Source: a virus
DNA: 31,371 nucleotides
IMG/VR virus record: IMGVR_UViG_3300009128_000087
Coordinates: 1-31,371 of that record
Direction: 5' to 3' (one strand)
The position numbers and the translations under genes are program-made. The notes below the pieces were generated by a model. The model made no database searches and was not told where the DNA came from. It worked only from the letters and a program-made list of their open reading frames with translations. Shown here piece after piece: positions 23,313 to 30,099 of the stretch. The stretch's first letter is position 1. Each line of letters begins with the position of its first letter.

Positions 23313-24162
23313 GGGTGTTGCGGGATCTTTCATCCAGGTACGCGTCAGTGGGGAGGCCTTGTTCAAAGCCTTCGCTCCCCTCGGGGAGAATGTTGGTTAG
23401 GTCGCAGTCCGAGAAGGTCGAGTCCATGAAGAACCCGCCGGACAATCGCTGCCCCGAAAGGTCGCAACTCTGGAATGTGGTTCGGACTGCCGCCAGTCCC
23501 CAGAGGGACGTTCGGGTGAAGTCCACGCCGATCACGTGGCTGCCGTTGACCTGCGCGCCTTCCAGGTTACACCCATCGATGATGGAGGCATCTAGGCAGA
23601 CACGGGTAAGGTCGGCGTTGGCCAGGGAGCAGTGGTGGAACTTGGTTCCACTGAGATCCACGAGCGCCATTTCGACGCTGTTTAGGTCGCAGAACTTGAA
23701 GCAGCTGTTGAGTACCGTAGCGCCGTAGAACGTGGCGAAGTGGCCCATCACGCTGAACTCGCAGAAGGTGAAGGCACTGCCACGCCACTCGGCGGACATG
23801 TTCGCGCCGGACAGGTCACACTTTTCGAAGGACGTGTACTTCCCGATAGCCTCGCTGAGGCTCGCTCGGGTAAGCGTGCAGCCTTCGAAGGACGCGTCGG
23901 TCAGGTCGCAGTTACTGAGATCCGTGCCGCTCAGGTCGCAGTTGACGAAGGTGCAGTCCTGAAGGTAGGACTGCGCCAGGACCGCTCCGCTGAAGTAGCA
24001 GTTGGTGAAGGTGCAGCCGTCGAACGTCGAGTTGGACAGATCACCGGTAAGCGTGAGATCTTCCATGGTCCGGGAGCTGAAACGCAAGTTGCCCTCATTG
24101 GCTGCCCTAGTGGCCAGGGCAAGGTCCAGCTCTTCAGGTCGCACGTCAAGGATGCTTCTCAT
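23305..24162 (-). CDS. Pentapeptide-repeat protein
   Basis: A 285-residue protein made of tandem A(D/N)LXX-like five-residue repeats from about residue 30 to 255 (for example LSNSTF-DGCTF-TNCYF, CDLSG-TDLSN), which fold into a right-handed square beta-helix. Some family members imitate B-form DNA and protect or inhibit gyrase; others have no known target. This copy is unusually rich in Cys at repeat edges. The ATG overlaps the upstream stop (ATGA), with AAGGACAACAAA before it. It is in the accessory region beside unknown genes, so gyrase control or anti-defence are both conceivable. Confidence 0.85.
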   Translation of the reverse strand: MRSILDVRPEELDLALATRAANEGNLRFSSRTMEDLTLTGDLSNSTFDGCTFTNCYFSGAVLAQSYLQDCTFVNCDLSGTDLSNCDLTDASFEGCTLTRASLSEAIGKYTSFEKCDLSGANMSAEWRGSAFTFCEFSVMGHFATFYGATVLNSCFKFCDLNSVEMALVDLSGTKFHHCSLANADLTRVCLDASIIDGCNLEGAQVNGSHVIGVDFTRTSLWGLAAVRTTFQSCDLSGQRLSGGFFMDSTFSDCDLTNILPEGSEGFEQGLPTDAYLDERSRNTLA

Positions 24163-24701
24163 TTTGTTGTCCTTCTCTTCCTTTTGGGAGGACCTAGATA
24201 GTAGCGCCCAGTAGCCGTTCGCGCAAGGGCATTCCGTGCCTTGCTGTCAAACTCTTTGCGGCCGATCCCACCTTTATCTTTAGGTCTATTTCGACCAGAG
24301 GTAGTAATGGTTCTCATTAGTTCCCCCGGGGATTGGTCCCCGCGGGCAAAGTGGAATGCCTCGTCGAAGGCGGAAGGTGCGGTCGGGTGCGCGGGGTCTT
24401 GGATCAGGATCATGAGCATTCGAACTGCCTGATTCTGAGCGCCCTTTGCGGTAGTCACTGGATAGTAGTCGTGATTCTCCTTCGGGAGTACCGGGATGGC
24501 GAACCCATTCCGGTGTAAGGCCTTGCGCCAGCGATGGCGGAAGTGGGCCCCGCCCCAGCGGTGAGGCTTGACTATGGCGCGCATCTCCATCCGGCCCAGG
24601 GCCTCGGCCTGCCACGCGGTCCGATTGACCCCACTGTAGACGGAGTTGTCCTCTACAGTTTCGAAGGTCTCGCGGGCGTAGTGGCGTCGGGGATTCTTCA
24701 T
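24159..24701 (-). CDS. Hypothetical basic protein, 180 aa
   Basis: Strongly basic, with an RHRWRKALHR stretch near residue 55 and a C-terminal PPKRKRRTTK tail, so nucleic-acid binding is plausible. It is coupled at both ends (TGATG at the start, ATGA at the end). No domain recognised. Confidence 0.6.
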   Translation of the reverse strand: MKNPRRHYARETFETVEDNSVYSGVNRTAWQAEALGRMEMRAIVKPHRWGGAHFRHRWRKALHRNGFAIPVLPKENHDYYPVTTAKGAQNQAVRMLMILIQDPAHPTAPSAFDEAFHFARGDQSPGELMRTITTSGRNRPKDKGGIGRKEFDSKARNALARTATGRYYLGPPKRKRRTTK

Positions 24702-24997
24702 CAGTGGAGGAACTCCGTCTTGGGGGAGAGTAGGCGGCTAGATGCTTTCATTTCCGCACGTACAAGGTTCATCGCTTCCAGGGCGAGGATGACTCGGGCT
24801 TCGTCCGCGTCGTAGTTGTCGATCTCCGCGGAGGCCAATACCTTCTGCCCAGCGGCTGCCAGAGTGAAGGCATCTTCGATAAGCTCTTGGAGCGTAGTAC
24901 TGCCGGTCATGTTGGCCGTACCCAGAAGATCTTCTGCTTGTCGTGCGTCGGCCATAGCCATGTCAATCAGGGCCTGTACCGCTTCTCGGGAAGTCAT
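24701..24997 (-). CDS. Hypothetical helical protein, 98 aa
   Basis: All-helical, acidic, Ala/Leu-rich sequence with no Cys; soluble. The ATG follows GAGGAGTAAGAC, lying in the end of the upstream membrane-protein gene. Not recognised. Confidence 0.6.
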   Translation of the reverse strand: MTSREAVQALIDMAMADARQAEDLLGTANMTGSTTLQELIEDAFTLAAAGQKVLASAEIDNYDADEARVILALEAMNLVRAEMKASSRLLSPKTEFLH

Positions 24998-25000
24998 GTC

Positions 25001-25474
25001 TTACTCCTCTTCCGATGTGGCCAAGAGGCCAATCGCTACGTAAAGTATGGAGGCCAACACCAGGGTAGAGACCCCAATGGTCGCTACGGCGTCGGGCGTT
25101 GAGAAGGCAGGGGCCATAATGGTGACTACCACTGTGGACGTTGCCAGGGACACTGCAAGGGCTGAACTTACCAGTCCAAACTCAGCGGCGATCATGGAGA
25201 AGGTGCCCAAGAAAACTACCGGGACAACGCTAGCCAGACCAGCCAGGACCGCGATGACGAGGCCAACAAGGTTCCGTACAGTGCCGCGTACCAGGACGCA
25301 TCCGGTAGCCGCCAGCTCTCGGTCACGGCTAACCGCGCATCGAAGAGCCAGGAGCAGATGGACCGGCGTGATACAGAGGTACTTCACCAGGGCCCACGTA
25401 TCCATGAAGGGGCGGGCAATCGCAATAGCGATGATGGTCATGCGCACTTTCTGTGTCGAGATTTCTTCGGTCAT
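25001..25474 (-). CDS. Multi-spanning membrane protein, 157 aa
   Basis: At least three, perhaps four, hydrophobic helices (about 10-20 and 30-44 weaker; 68-92, 93-120 and 132-152 strong). The ATG overlaps the upstream stop (ATGA). No family recognised. A membrane-modifying or exclusion role is possible but unsupported. Confidence 0.6.
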   Translation of the reverse strand: MTEEISTQKVRMTIIAIAIARPFMDTWALVKYLCITPVHLLLALRCAVSRDRELAATGCVLVRGTVRNLVGLVIAVLAGLASVVPVVFLGTFSMIAAEFGLVSSALAVSLATSTVVVTIMAPAFSTPDAVATIGVSTLVLASILYVAIGLLATSEEE

Positions 25475-25923
25475 TTACGTTTCACCTTCCGCTTCTTGCG
25501 TGCGGCTTTCTTCTTGGCGTTTGCCACGCCGGGGGACAGTTTGGGAGCGTTCTTTGCCTCGCGCTCCTTCTTGCGGATCTCTTTCAGCTTCTCGGCCCGC
25601 TTGGCGTGAACGGCGGACTCCTTCTCAGCCTTAGTGCGCCCGGCCTGCCGTCTGGCAAGCTCCGGGTAGATCACTGCCAAGCCGCCCTTCGGCTGGTCAA
25701 TTACGATGATAGCACACTCGTGCTTCTCGCTCCAGAGGATCTCCGCAACTCGGCCGCGGATGGAGGGCTTTTTGATCTCCTCCCCATCCGAAGTGAAGCA
25801 GGGGGACGTCACGCACACATCGCCTTTGCCGCCGTAAGAGCGCGGCGGGATGTACACGCGGTCGCCGATGTGCAGCGGCTGGCCCTTGAAGTCATTGGCT
25901 ACGATCTCTTTGGGGGCGGTCAT
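25471..25923 (-). CDS. Hypothetical protein with very basic C-terminal tail, 150 aa
   Basis: An N-terminal beta-rich domain (residues about 12-80, starting HIGDRVYIPPRS, SH3/KOW-like in appearance, with two Cys) is followed by a charged helix (about 90-125) and a Lys/Arg-rich end. The tail suggests binding to RNA, DNA or ribosomes. Coupled to neighbours by ATGA on both sides. Confidence 0.6.
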   Translation of the reverse strand: MTAPKEIVANDFKGQPLHIGDRVYIPPRSYGGKGDVCVTSPCFTSDGEEIKKPSIRGRVAEILWSEKHECAIIVIDQPKGGLAVIYPELARRQAGRTKAEKESAVHAKRAEKLKEIRKKEREAKNAPKLSPGVANAKKKAARKKRKVKRK

Positions 25924-26177
25924 GAGATCTTGCCTCCCAAGAGGATGATGCGACGCTGGAGGTCCAGCTCCTCGGCTCGGTACGAAGCGTAGATCTTCAT
26001 GGACCGGATGAGTGCCCGGTCACAGGAGTCAGCTACCTCCAGCTCCTCGTCCTCAATAGCCAGCTCCATGTCTAGGCGGGCGGTAAGGACGTCCTGCTGA
26101 ATGTCCCGAAGAATATGCTCGGTTCGGTCCAGTTCGGCCTTCAGGGCCTCGATCTTGTTTTTGTTTGAATCGGTCAT
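25920..26177 (-). CDS. Hypothetical coiled-coil protein, 85 aa
   Basis: Start chosen at the ATG 26175-26177, six bases after GGAGGA, rather than an ATG 12 bases upstream that would overlap this site. The whole protein is a charged helix with heptads. It is the first gene after an extended -10 candidate promoter (26200-26221). Function unknown. Confidence 0.6.
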   Translation of the reverse strand: MTDSNKNKIEALKAELDRTEHILRDIQQDVLTARLDMELAIEDEELEVADSCDRALIRSMKIYASYRAEELDLQRRIILLGGKIS

Positions 26178-26199
26178 GTGGTCCTCCATTTCGCTAGTG

Positions 26200-26221
26200 A
26201 ATATACCATACCTATCGGTCC
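26200..26221 (-). promoter_or_regulatory. Candidate extended -10 promoter with CYTATCGGTCS element
   Basis: On the minus strand GACCGATAGGTATG is followed after one base by TATATT (26200-26205). No usual -35 is visible. The same 14 bases, with the same spacing to TATTAT, occur at 28177-28197. It lies 23 bases before the start of the 85-aa gene. Confidence 0.45.
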
Positions 26222-26243
26222 TTCGCCAGCGAACTGTAGTGCT

Positions 26244-26486
26244 TTATGGAACTATTGTGATAACTAGGCCATCTTTCGTCAAACGGATGTGGACGATTTC
26301 ACCTAGGGTGAAATGTGACGAAACTTCGGAGCCATTCTTAAGCGCCCAGGTATTGGCGTCCCACACATTGACAAGCACCCCGCCAACCGCGGAAGCTCGC
26401 CCCTTTCTCTTGAGAGAGGCGAACTTCCCTTTACGGTCGTTCAGTATCCCGGAATACGCCTGCTTATTGAACTGATCCGGGTTCAT
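26244..26486 (-). CDS. Hypothetical protein, 80 aa
   Basis: A basic N-terminal half (NDRKGKFASLKRKGRAS) and a beta-prone C-terminal half. The ATG overlaps the upstream stop (ATGA). Not recognised. Confidence 0.55.
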   Translation of the reverse strand: MNPDQFNKQAYSGILNDRKGKFASLKRKGRASAVGGVLVNVWDANTWALKNGSEVSSHFTLGEIVHIRLTKDGLVITIVP

Positions 26487-26740
26487 GCCTCTACTCCGGC
26501 CAGGGACCAGCGGAAGCAGTCACCGGGCAGGAAGAACCCGCAGTAGCCGCGGACCAGAAGGCCGAGAGCAAGCTCGCCAGCTGCGATGACAGGGTTCGGG
26601 AGGCCCAGCCGCCAGAACTCGTCCATCTGTCCCGCGGGGACGCACTGGGCTGCCATGGTGAAGGCTCCACCGATCCCAACCACCACCGCCAGGACGATAC
26701 AGATAATTGCGTAGATCATAAAGTGTCTATCATTGTCCAT
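26483..26740 (-). CDS. Small membrane protein, 85 aa
   Basis: Two hydrophobic segments (about 8-31 and 50-72) with three Cys. The ATG (26738-26740) follows AAGGAAATCTGCA and overlaps the upstream gene by 11 bases. No family recognised. Confidence 0.55.
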   Translation of the reverse strand: MDNDRHFMIYAIICIVLAVVVGIGGAFTMAAQCVPAGQMDEFWRLGLPNPVIAAGELALGLLVRGYCGFFLPGDCFRWSLAGVEA

Positions 26741-27308
26741 TGCAGATTTCCTTCAATTCGTCGATCATATGCTGCGCCACCGGGGTATTTCCCACGGGGC
26801 TACCATCTTTCCAGGTAACGAGGCCACTCAGCTTCGGCACCATAAGCCCTTCGTCGGGCGTGATAGTTCGGGTAGTGTGGTCTACGTAGACTCGCTCCCA
26901 TCCTCCTCGGGACTCGTGTTCTCCCTGAAGGTCACGGATTACGTGGGTAAGCTCTGCCATTCGGGCCTGATCAGAGGCCGGGGGCGGGTTTACCGAATCC
27001 GACATGCGCTCCTGCTGGATGTACACGGACATGGAGTTGGCCGCGTTCATGAGGGCCCTGTCGATCTTTGCAGGGGTAAGCTCCTCCAGGGCCGCATCGG
27101 TAAGCTTCACCATCCAGTGCCCAGGGTGGATCTCCAAGACTCCGCCCATCTTCTGGATCTCGACCAGCGCCCTACGTGCGGGCTTGCGGCCCGGGGCGTC
27201 GCCAAGGTGACAGAAGTCGGAGGTTACGTAGAACTCCCCGTGGGTGGAAGCCAAGAGCCTGTCCTGGATCCGGTCGATTGTTTGTCTATGCTCGGTTTTG
27301 TTTGCCAT
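26730..27308 (-). CDS. Hypothetical protein, 192 aa, possible winged helix
   Basis: Residues about 10-70 (RIQDRLLAST...ALVEIQKMGGVLEIHPGHWMVKL) have the helix-helix-strand spacing of a winged helix, but this is a weak resemblance. The rest is helical then beta-prone. The leader resembles that of the 56-aa gene at 28008-28178: both read CTAT-ATGGCAAACAA around the start. Confidence 0.6.
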   Translation of the reverse strand: MANKTEHRQTIDRIQDRLLASTHGEFYVTSDFCHLGDAPGRKPARRALVEIQKMGGVLEIHPGHWMVKLTDAALEELTPAKIDRALMNAANSMSVYIQQERMSDSVNPPPASDQARMAELTHVIRDLQGEHESRGGWERVYVDHTTRTITPDEGLMVPKLSGLVTWKDGSPVGNTPVAQHMIDELKEICNGQ

Positions 27309-27339
27309 GATAGTCTTATCGTCCTTTTGGTGAGGATCT

Positions 27340-27795
27340 TTAGCTTTTGTTTCGAAGCAGGCGTATTCCGTAGCGGGCTGCCCAGATGCCGAAGGTCGCG
27401 ACGCCGATCAGTACGACCAGGATCGTTTTGTCCCCTCGGGACGAGGCTACCACTTCCGGGGCTTCCGGGACGTGAGGAAGGGTGCAGATGGTGGGCGTGC
27501 AGGTATCTTCCACAATTTGGCCCTCTGTATCGTCCTCTGCGGGGATATCTTTAATGTCCCGCTCCCGGAAGTAGGGCAATACTTCGACCGGATCCTCCGT
27601 GGGCTCCGGCAGGTCCGGTCCAACTTCACGGACGGGCTGCTCCAGGGCGGCCACTTCCTCGGCTGCGTTTGCCAGCGGGAGGGGCTCCTCGGTAGGCCAC
27701 TCGGGGGCCATAGCAGTTGCACATCCGTAGATGACAGAGAACAGAACTGTGAAGGCTCCGGCGGTCAGGGCCGCGGATATGGTCAAGGGTCTCAT
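27340..27795 (-). CDS. Envelope protein; candidate unimolecular spanin
   Basis: A 151-residue protein. The N-terminus (MRPLTISAALTAGAF then hydrophobic to S-V-I-Y-G-C25) looks like a lipoprotein signal with an imperfect lipobox. Residues about 26-120 are acidic and Pro/Glu-rich, and residues about 124-144 form a transmembrane helix with a basic end (RLLRNKS). A lipid-anchored N-terminus plus C-terminal inner-membrane helix is the layout of unimolecular spanins (T1 gp11 type) that fuse the two membranes in lysis. It is far from the lysis cassette, so this is a hypothesis. Start follows AGGAGGAAAACG. Confidence 0.6.
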   Translation of the reverse strand: MRPLTISAALTAGAFTVLFSVIYGCATAMAPEWPTEEPLPLANAAEEVAALEQPVREVGPDLPEPTEDPVEVLPYFRERDIKDIPAEDDTEGQIVEDTCTPTICTLPHVPEAPEVVASSRGDKTILVVLIGVATFGIWAARYGIRLLRNKS

Positions 27796-27857
27796 CGTTT
27801 TCCTCCTGCTATGGCGAGGCCGATCAGGCCCACGAGGGCCAGGATAATGGGGCTCAT
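27792..27857 (-). CDS. Tiny hydrophobic peptide, 21 aa
   Basis: The start overlaps the upstream stop (ATGA) and its stop overlaps the next start (ATGA). The sequence MSPIILALVGLIGLAIAGGKR is one hydrophobic helix with a basic end. It may be translated as a microprotein or only couple its neighbours. Confidence 0.4.
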   Translation of the reverse strand: MSPIILALVGLIGLAIAGGKR

Positions 27858-28018
27858 CGGATAGGCCCCCCAGGTGCGGAGAGTACAGTGGACGCGTTCA
27901 GGTCCACGGTATGCTCCGCAACGGTAAGCGGGGTAAGCGTGATGTTCTCGACGTCCTCGGGGATCCCAAGGATCGATTCGGTAAGCAGGTAGAGCGCGAA
28001 TATTGCTTCAAGCATCAT
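27854..28018 (-). CDS. Hypothetical small protein, 54 aa
   Basis: The ATG (28016-28018) follows GGGGGAAAG and overlaps the end of the 56-aa gene by 11 bases. The first 18 residues are hydrophobic, the rest acidic. All three Leu-Thr pairs are encoded CTTACC, giving three GGTAAGC heptamers on the plus strand. Not recognised. Confidence 0.5.
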   Translation of the reverse strand: MMLEAIFALYLLTESILGIPEDVENITLTPLTVAEHTVDLNASTVLSAPGGPIR

Positions 28019-28178
28019 CGTACTTTCCCCCATTGTGTTTGTTCTTGCGACTGTAGCCCTTCTTGCCCTTCTTGGTCCCCTGGGGGCCGCCGGGCTTCAT
28101 GCCCTTGTGCAGCTCCCGGGACGCCTTGCGGAGCAAGGTGGCTATGTCTACAGAGTTTTTCGATTTGTTGTTTGCCAT
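28008..28178 (-). CDS. Hypothetical basic small protein, 56 aa
   Basis: Starts MANNKSKNSVDI and has a Lys/Gly-rich middle (KPGGPQGTKKGKKGYSRKNK), so a flexible nucleic-acid-binding peptide is likely. Ribosome site weak (AGG at 9 bases). The start codon overlaps the TATTAT of a possible promoter. Not recognised. Confidence 0.5.
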   Translation of the reverse strand: MANNKSKNSVDIATLLRKASRELHKGMKPGGPQGTKKGKKGYSRKNKHNGGKYDDA

Positions 28179-28198
28179 AATAGCATACCTATCGGTCG
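28177..28198 (-). promoter_or_regulatory. Second candidate extended -10 promoter with CYTATCGGTCS element
   Basis: On the minus strand GACCGATAGGTATG-C-TATTAT, sharing 14 bases and the spacing with 26200-26221. TTGCGC lies 18 bases upstream of TATTAT as a partial -35. The -10 overlaps the ATG of the 56-aa gene, so a transcript from here would serve the genes after it. Confidence 0.4.
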
Positions 28199-28211
28199 CT
28201 GCGCAAGGACC

Positions 28212-28523
28212 TTAACACCTTTTTACCCAATCTTGGCAGAAGTCTCCGGGGGCCGGAGTGTCTGCCCAGGGCTTGCCTATCCGAAGGTCGTGTTCGAAGC
28301 TCCCCTCGGGGCGCTCCTGGGGGACGGGCCCGCCGGACTCCGCGATGAAGGCGACGGTTCCCAGGCCCTCGGCGAACTCCACAAGGGATTCACCCGTGGG
28401 GAAGTGTCGGCTGGGGCTCTTCGGGATCCACATGTCGTGGGACTCCATCCAGACCCACACCAATACAGTGGTGTCGGACTCCTTGTCTCCGAACTGTCGG
28501 CCTCCGCCTCGGTGGAACTTCAT
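28212..28523 (-). CDS. Hypothetical protein, 103 aa
   Basis: The ATG follows GGAGGTAGAC, a strong site. The sequence is mixed and soluble, with a Trp-rich segment (VLVWVWMESHDMW, residues about 20-32). Not recognised. Confidence 0.6.
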   Translation of the reverse strand: MKFHRGGGRQFGDKESDTTVLVWVWMESHDMWIPKSPSRHFPTGESLVEFAEGLGTVAFIAESGGPVPQERPEGSFEHDLRIGKPWADTPAPGDFCQDWVKRC

Positions 28524-28525
28524 GT

Positions 28526-28759
28526 CTACCTCCAGCCGTTGGTTCCCTGCGTTTGGATGCGCAGGCCCTCGGCGTTATCTAGTGCCAACCACTCAGCGTC
28601 CTTCTTCGAAGGCCCTACCTTGGCCCGCACCTGGGCTTTGCCGAACTTGAGCGCCCATACGAGGTGCCAGTGGCCTGCCGCCAGGATCGAGTCGTTGTCA
28701 TGCTCGGACAGGATCCGGAATCGGCAGCCTTCGGTCAGTAGTTTTGAGTTAGCGATCAT
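28526..28759 (-). CDS. Hypothetical protein, 77 aa
   Basis: Overlaps the upstream stop by ATGA. A compact alpha/beta sequence with conserved-looking HWHLVWALKFGKAQV core; soluble. Not recognised. Confidence 0.55.
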   Translation of the reverse strand: MIANSKLLTEGCRFRILSEHDNDSILAAGHWHLVWALKFGKAQVRAKVGPSKKDAEWLALDNAEGLRIQTQGTNGWR

Positions 28760-29040
28760 CCGAACGTGCCCCCTTTTCGCAGGAGAGACCGGTAGGTCTG
28801 GAGGGATTCCAGACGAGAGTCCAGGCGGATTTCCCGGACATGAGAGCCCGGTACGCGGCTCGCGCGGGACAGATCCACGGCAGTAACGGCGGCGTGTTCT
28901 GTAAGAACCTGGGGCACGTCATCGCCATGCTGGACTGCGGACATTGCTATCTGGGCAGCCTCAATCGCGCCCTGCGCGTGGGCGATATCCCGATTCAGCA
29001 TGTCCATTTGCAGGACTCTCTTCTCATTCTGATCAGACAT
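28756..29040 (-). CDS. Hypothetical helical protein, 94 aa
   Basis: Overlaps the end of the GGDEF gene by 8 bases, so it is translated from the same message. Helical with Ala/Gln-rich middle; no membrane segment. It could be a partner of the diguanylate cyclase by location only. Confidence 0.55.
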   Translation of the reverse strand: MSDQNEKRVLQMDMLNRDIAHAQGAIEAAQIAMSAVQHGDDVPQVLTEHAAVTAVDLSRASRVPGSHVREIRLDSRLESLQTYRSLLRKGGTFG

Positions 29041-29620
29041 TCACGATCTCCTCGCCCGTGAGGGCGTCTGCTATCACGCTCGTCTTGCGCAGCGTCTTGT
29101 CTTCATACATTCCCTTGTCGGCATTGTCGATAGCATTCTTTAGGGAAACCCCGTGGGTGGTGAAAGAATACCCAACGGAAGCATTTACGCCAGCCACTGT
29201 GAGGGCGTTGCGCACCCGCTCCCGGATCAGGGCACCGAGGGTCTCGGGCTCCTGGGGGTAGCCATCGGTCTTGCAGACGATTAGAAATTCGTCCCCGCCC
29301 CAACGGATCACGTAGTCGTTCGGGCGTCCCACAGCGCCAGTCAGGGCCGCTGCGGTACGCTGCAGGAGGTCGTCCCCTGCATCGTGGCCCAGGGTGTCAT
29401 TCACTGACTTGAGGCCGTCGAGGTCAACGAAGACCACTGCAAAATCCACATCCACATCTTCGGGAAGGGACTCGTACGTGGCCCGCGAAAGCTCTCGCTC
29501 CATGCGGTCCACTACGTTCTGGCCCGCGGTGCGGGTCATTACGCCAGTGGGGTCCGTAGACAGCTCGGCTACAAGTTGAGCCAGTCGGGCAATCTCGACG
29601 TCTTTGTCGGCACTATTCAT
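29033..29620 (-). CDS. Diguanylate cyclase, single GGDEF domain
   Basis: A 195-residue protein predicted to make cyclic-di-GMP from two GTP in the cytoplasm. It is nearly all one GGDEF domain: degenerate DPTGVMTR start (23-30), metal-binding VDLDGLKSVND (D66, D68, N74, D75), GHDAGDDLL (79-86), the signature WGGDEF (107-112), ASVGYS (147-152) and ADKGMYEDK (167-175). The inhibitory site R99-x-x-D102 sits exactly five residues before GGDEF, so product feedback is expected. No sensory or membrane domain is present, but the start is coupled (ATGA) to a 46-aa membrane peptide. All catalytic residues I can check are intact. Confidence 0.93.
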   Translation of the reverse strand: MNSADKDVEIARLAQLVAELSTDPTGVMTRTAGQNVVDRMERELSRATYESLPEDVDVDFAVVFVDLDGLKSVNDTLGHDAGDDLLQRTAAALTGAVGRPNDYVIRWGGDEFLIVCKTDGYPQEPETLGALIRERVRNALTVAGVNASVGYSFTTHGVSLKNAIDNADKGMYEDKTLRKTSVIADALTGEEIVNV

Positions 29621-29757
29621 CGGTTCAGTCCCGTAGGCCAGTCCGCGCCGAAGCTCAGGGCGTGGGCGAATCCCGCGGGGATCTCGAAACCCAGGGGCTC
29701 GTTGAAAAGAACGAGGGTAACCACGATGGCTCCAACTACGGTAAGCAAGTTGCGCAT
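29617..29757 (-). CDS. Membrane peptide coupled to the diguanylate cyclase, 46 aa
   Basis: The ATG (29755-29757) has a strong site AAGGAGAAAGAC. Residues about 3-19 are a hydrophobic helix (LLTVVGAIVVTLVLF) and the remainder is polar with aromatic residues. Its stop overlaps the GGDEF start (ATGA), so equal production is likely; it may tether or regulate the cyclase at the membrane. Interaction is inferred only from gene order. Confidence 0.6.
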   Translation of the reverse strand: MRNLLTVVGAIVVTLVLFNEPLGFEIPAGFAHALSFGADWPTGLNR

Positions 29758-29780
29758 GTCTTTCTCCTTGTTTGGATCCA

Positions 29781-29850
29781 CTCCGGGGCCTTTATTGCAA
29801 GGCCTCTGGAATTATGTATTTTACCGGGCGGAACATTTCCGGCCCCGGAG
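29781..29850 (-). other. Structured leader ahead of the membrane peptide and GGDEF genes
   Basis: The noncoding 29758-29856 stretch contains perfect 10-base inverted arms, CTCCGGGGCC and GGCCCCGGAG, at 29841-29850 and 29781-29790, enclosing 50 bases with smaller hairpins (GGAA-ATG-TTCC and GGCCTT/AAGGCC). It ends about 20 bases before the ribosome site. It may be a regulatory RNA element or a processing signal; it does not match the c-di-GMP riboswitch consensus that I know. Confidence 0.5.
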
Positions 29851-29855
29851 CAGAA

Positions 29856-29866
29856 CTTATCGGTCC
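29856..29866 (-). repeat. CYTATCGGTCS element at a gene end
   Basis: CTTATCGGTCC on the plus strand. On the minus strand it supplies the last codons and stop (GAC CGA TAA) of the 80-aa gene, directly upstream of the structured GGDEF leader. One of five copies of this element. Confidence 0.5.
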
Positions 29867-30099
29867 CTGCTGATGAACCCAGGGCCCTTAATCATGTCGA
29901 AATTGTAGTAAGCGACGAAATTACCAGTCGCGATTGAATATGATGCCACTATAGCATAGGTCCCCGAAGAATGCACCTCATACCGGTAGATACTTGAGCC
30001 TTTCGCGTTCAGGTCCTTCACCATCTTCTTGGCGAAATCCCTGGGCAGTCGGATCGGGGTGCCGAACTTCAATGTGAACTTCTCCTCAGGTACACCCAT
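29857..30099 (-). CDS. Hypothetical protein, 80 aa
   Basis: A basic, mixed alpha/beta sequence with a Tyr-rich C-terminal half (YRYEV, TYAIVASY, AYYNFD). Starts one base after the upstream stop region, with AAGGGG about 10 bases ahead of ATG. It ends SRDR with the repeat element at the stop. Not recognised. Confidence 0.55.
   Translation of the reverse strand: MGVPEEKFTLKFGTPIRLPRDFAKKMVKDLNAKGSSIYRYEVHSSGTYAIVASYSIATGNFVAYYNFDMIKGPGFISRDR

Noticed and set aside
24220-24251. TTGACA inside the 180-aa basic protein gene
   Set aside because: The sequence 17 bases downstream (CTTGCG) is not a -10 box.
29781-29850. c-di-GMP riboswitch of the known GEMM class
   Set aside because: The conserved core bases of that class that I know are not seen; only a generic structured leader can be claimed.
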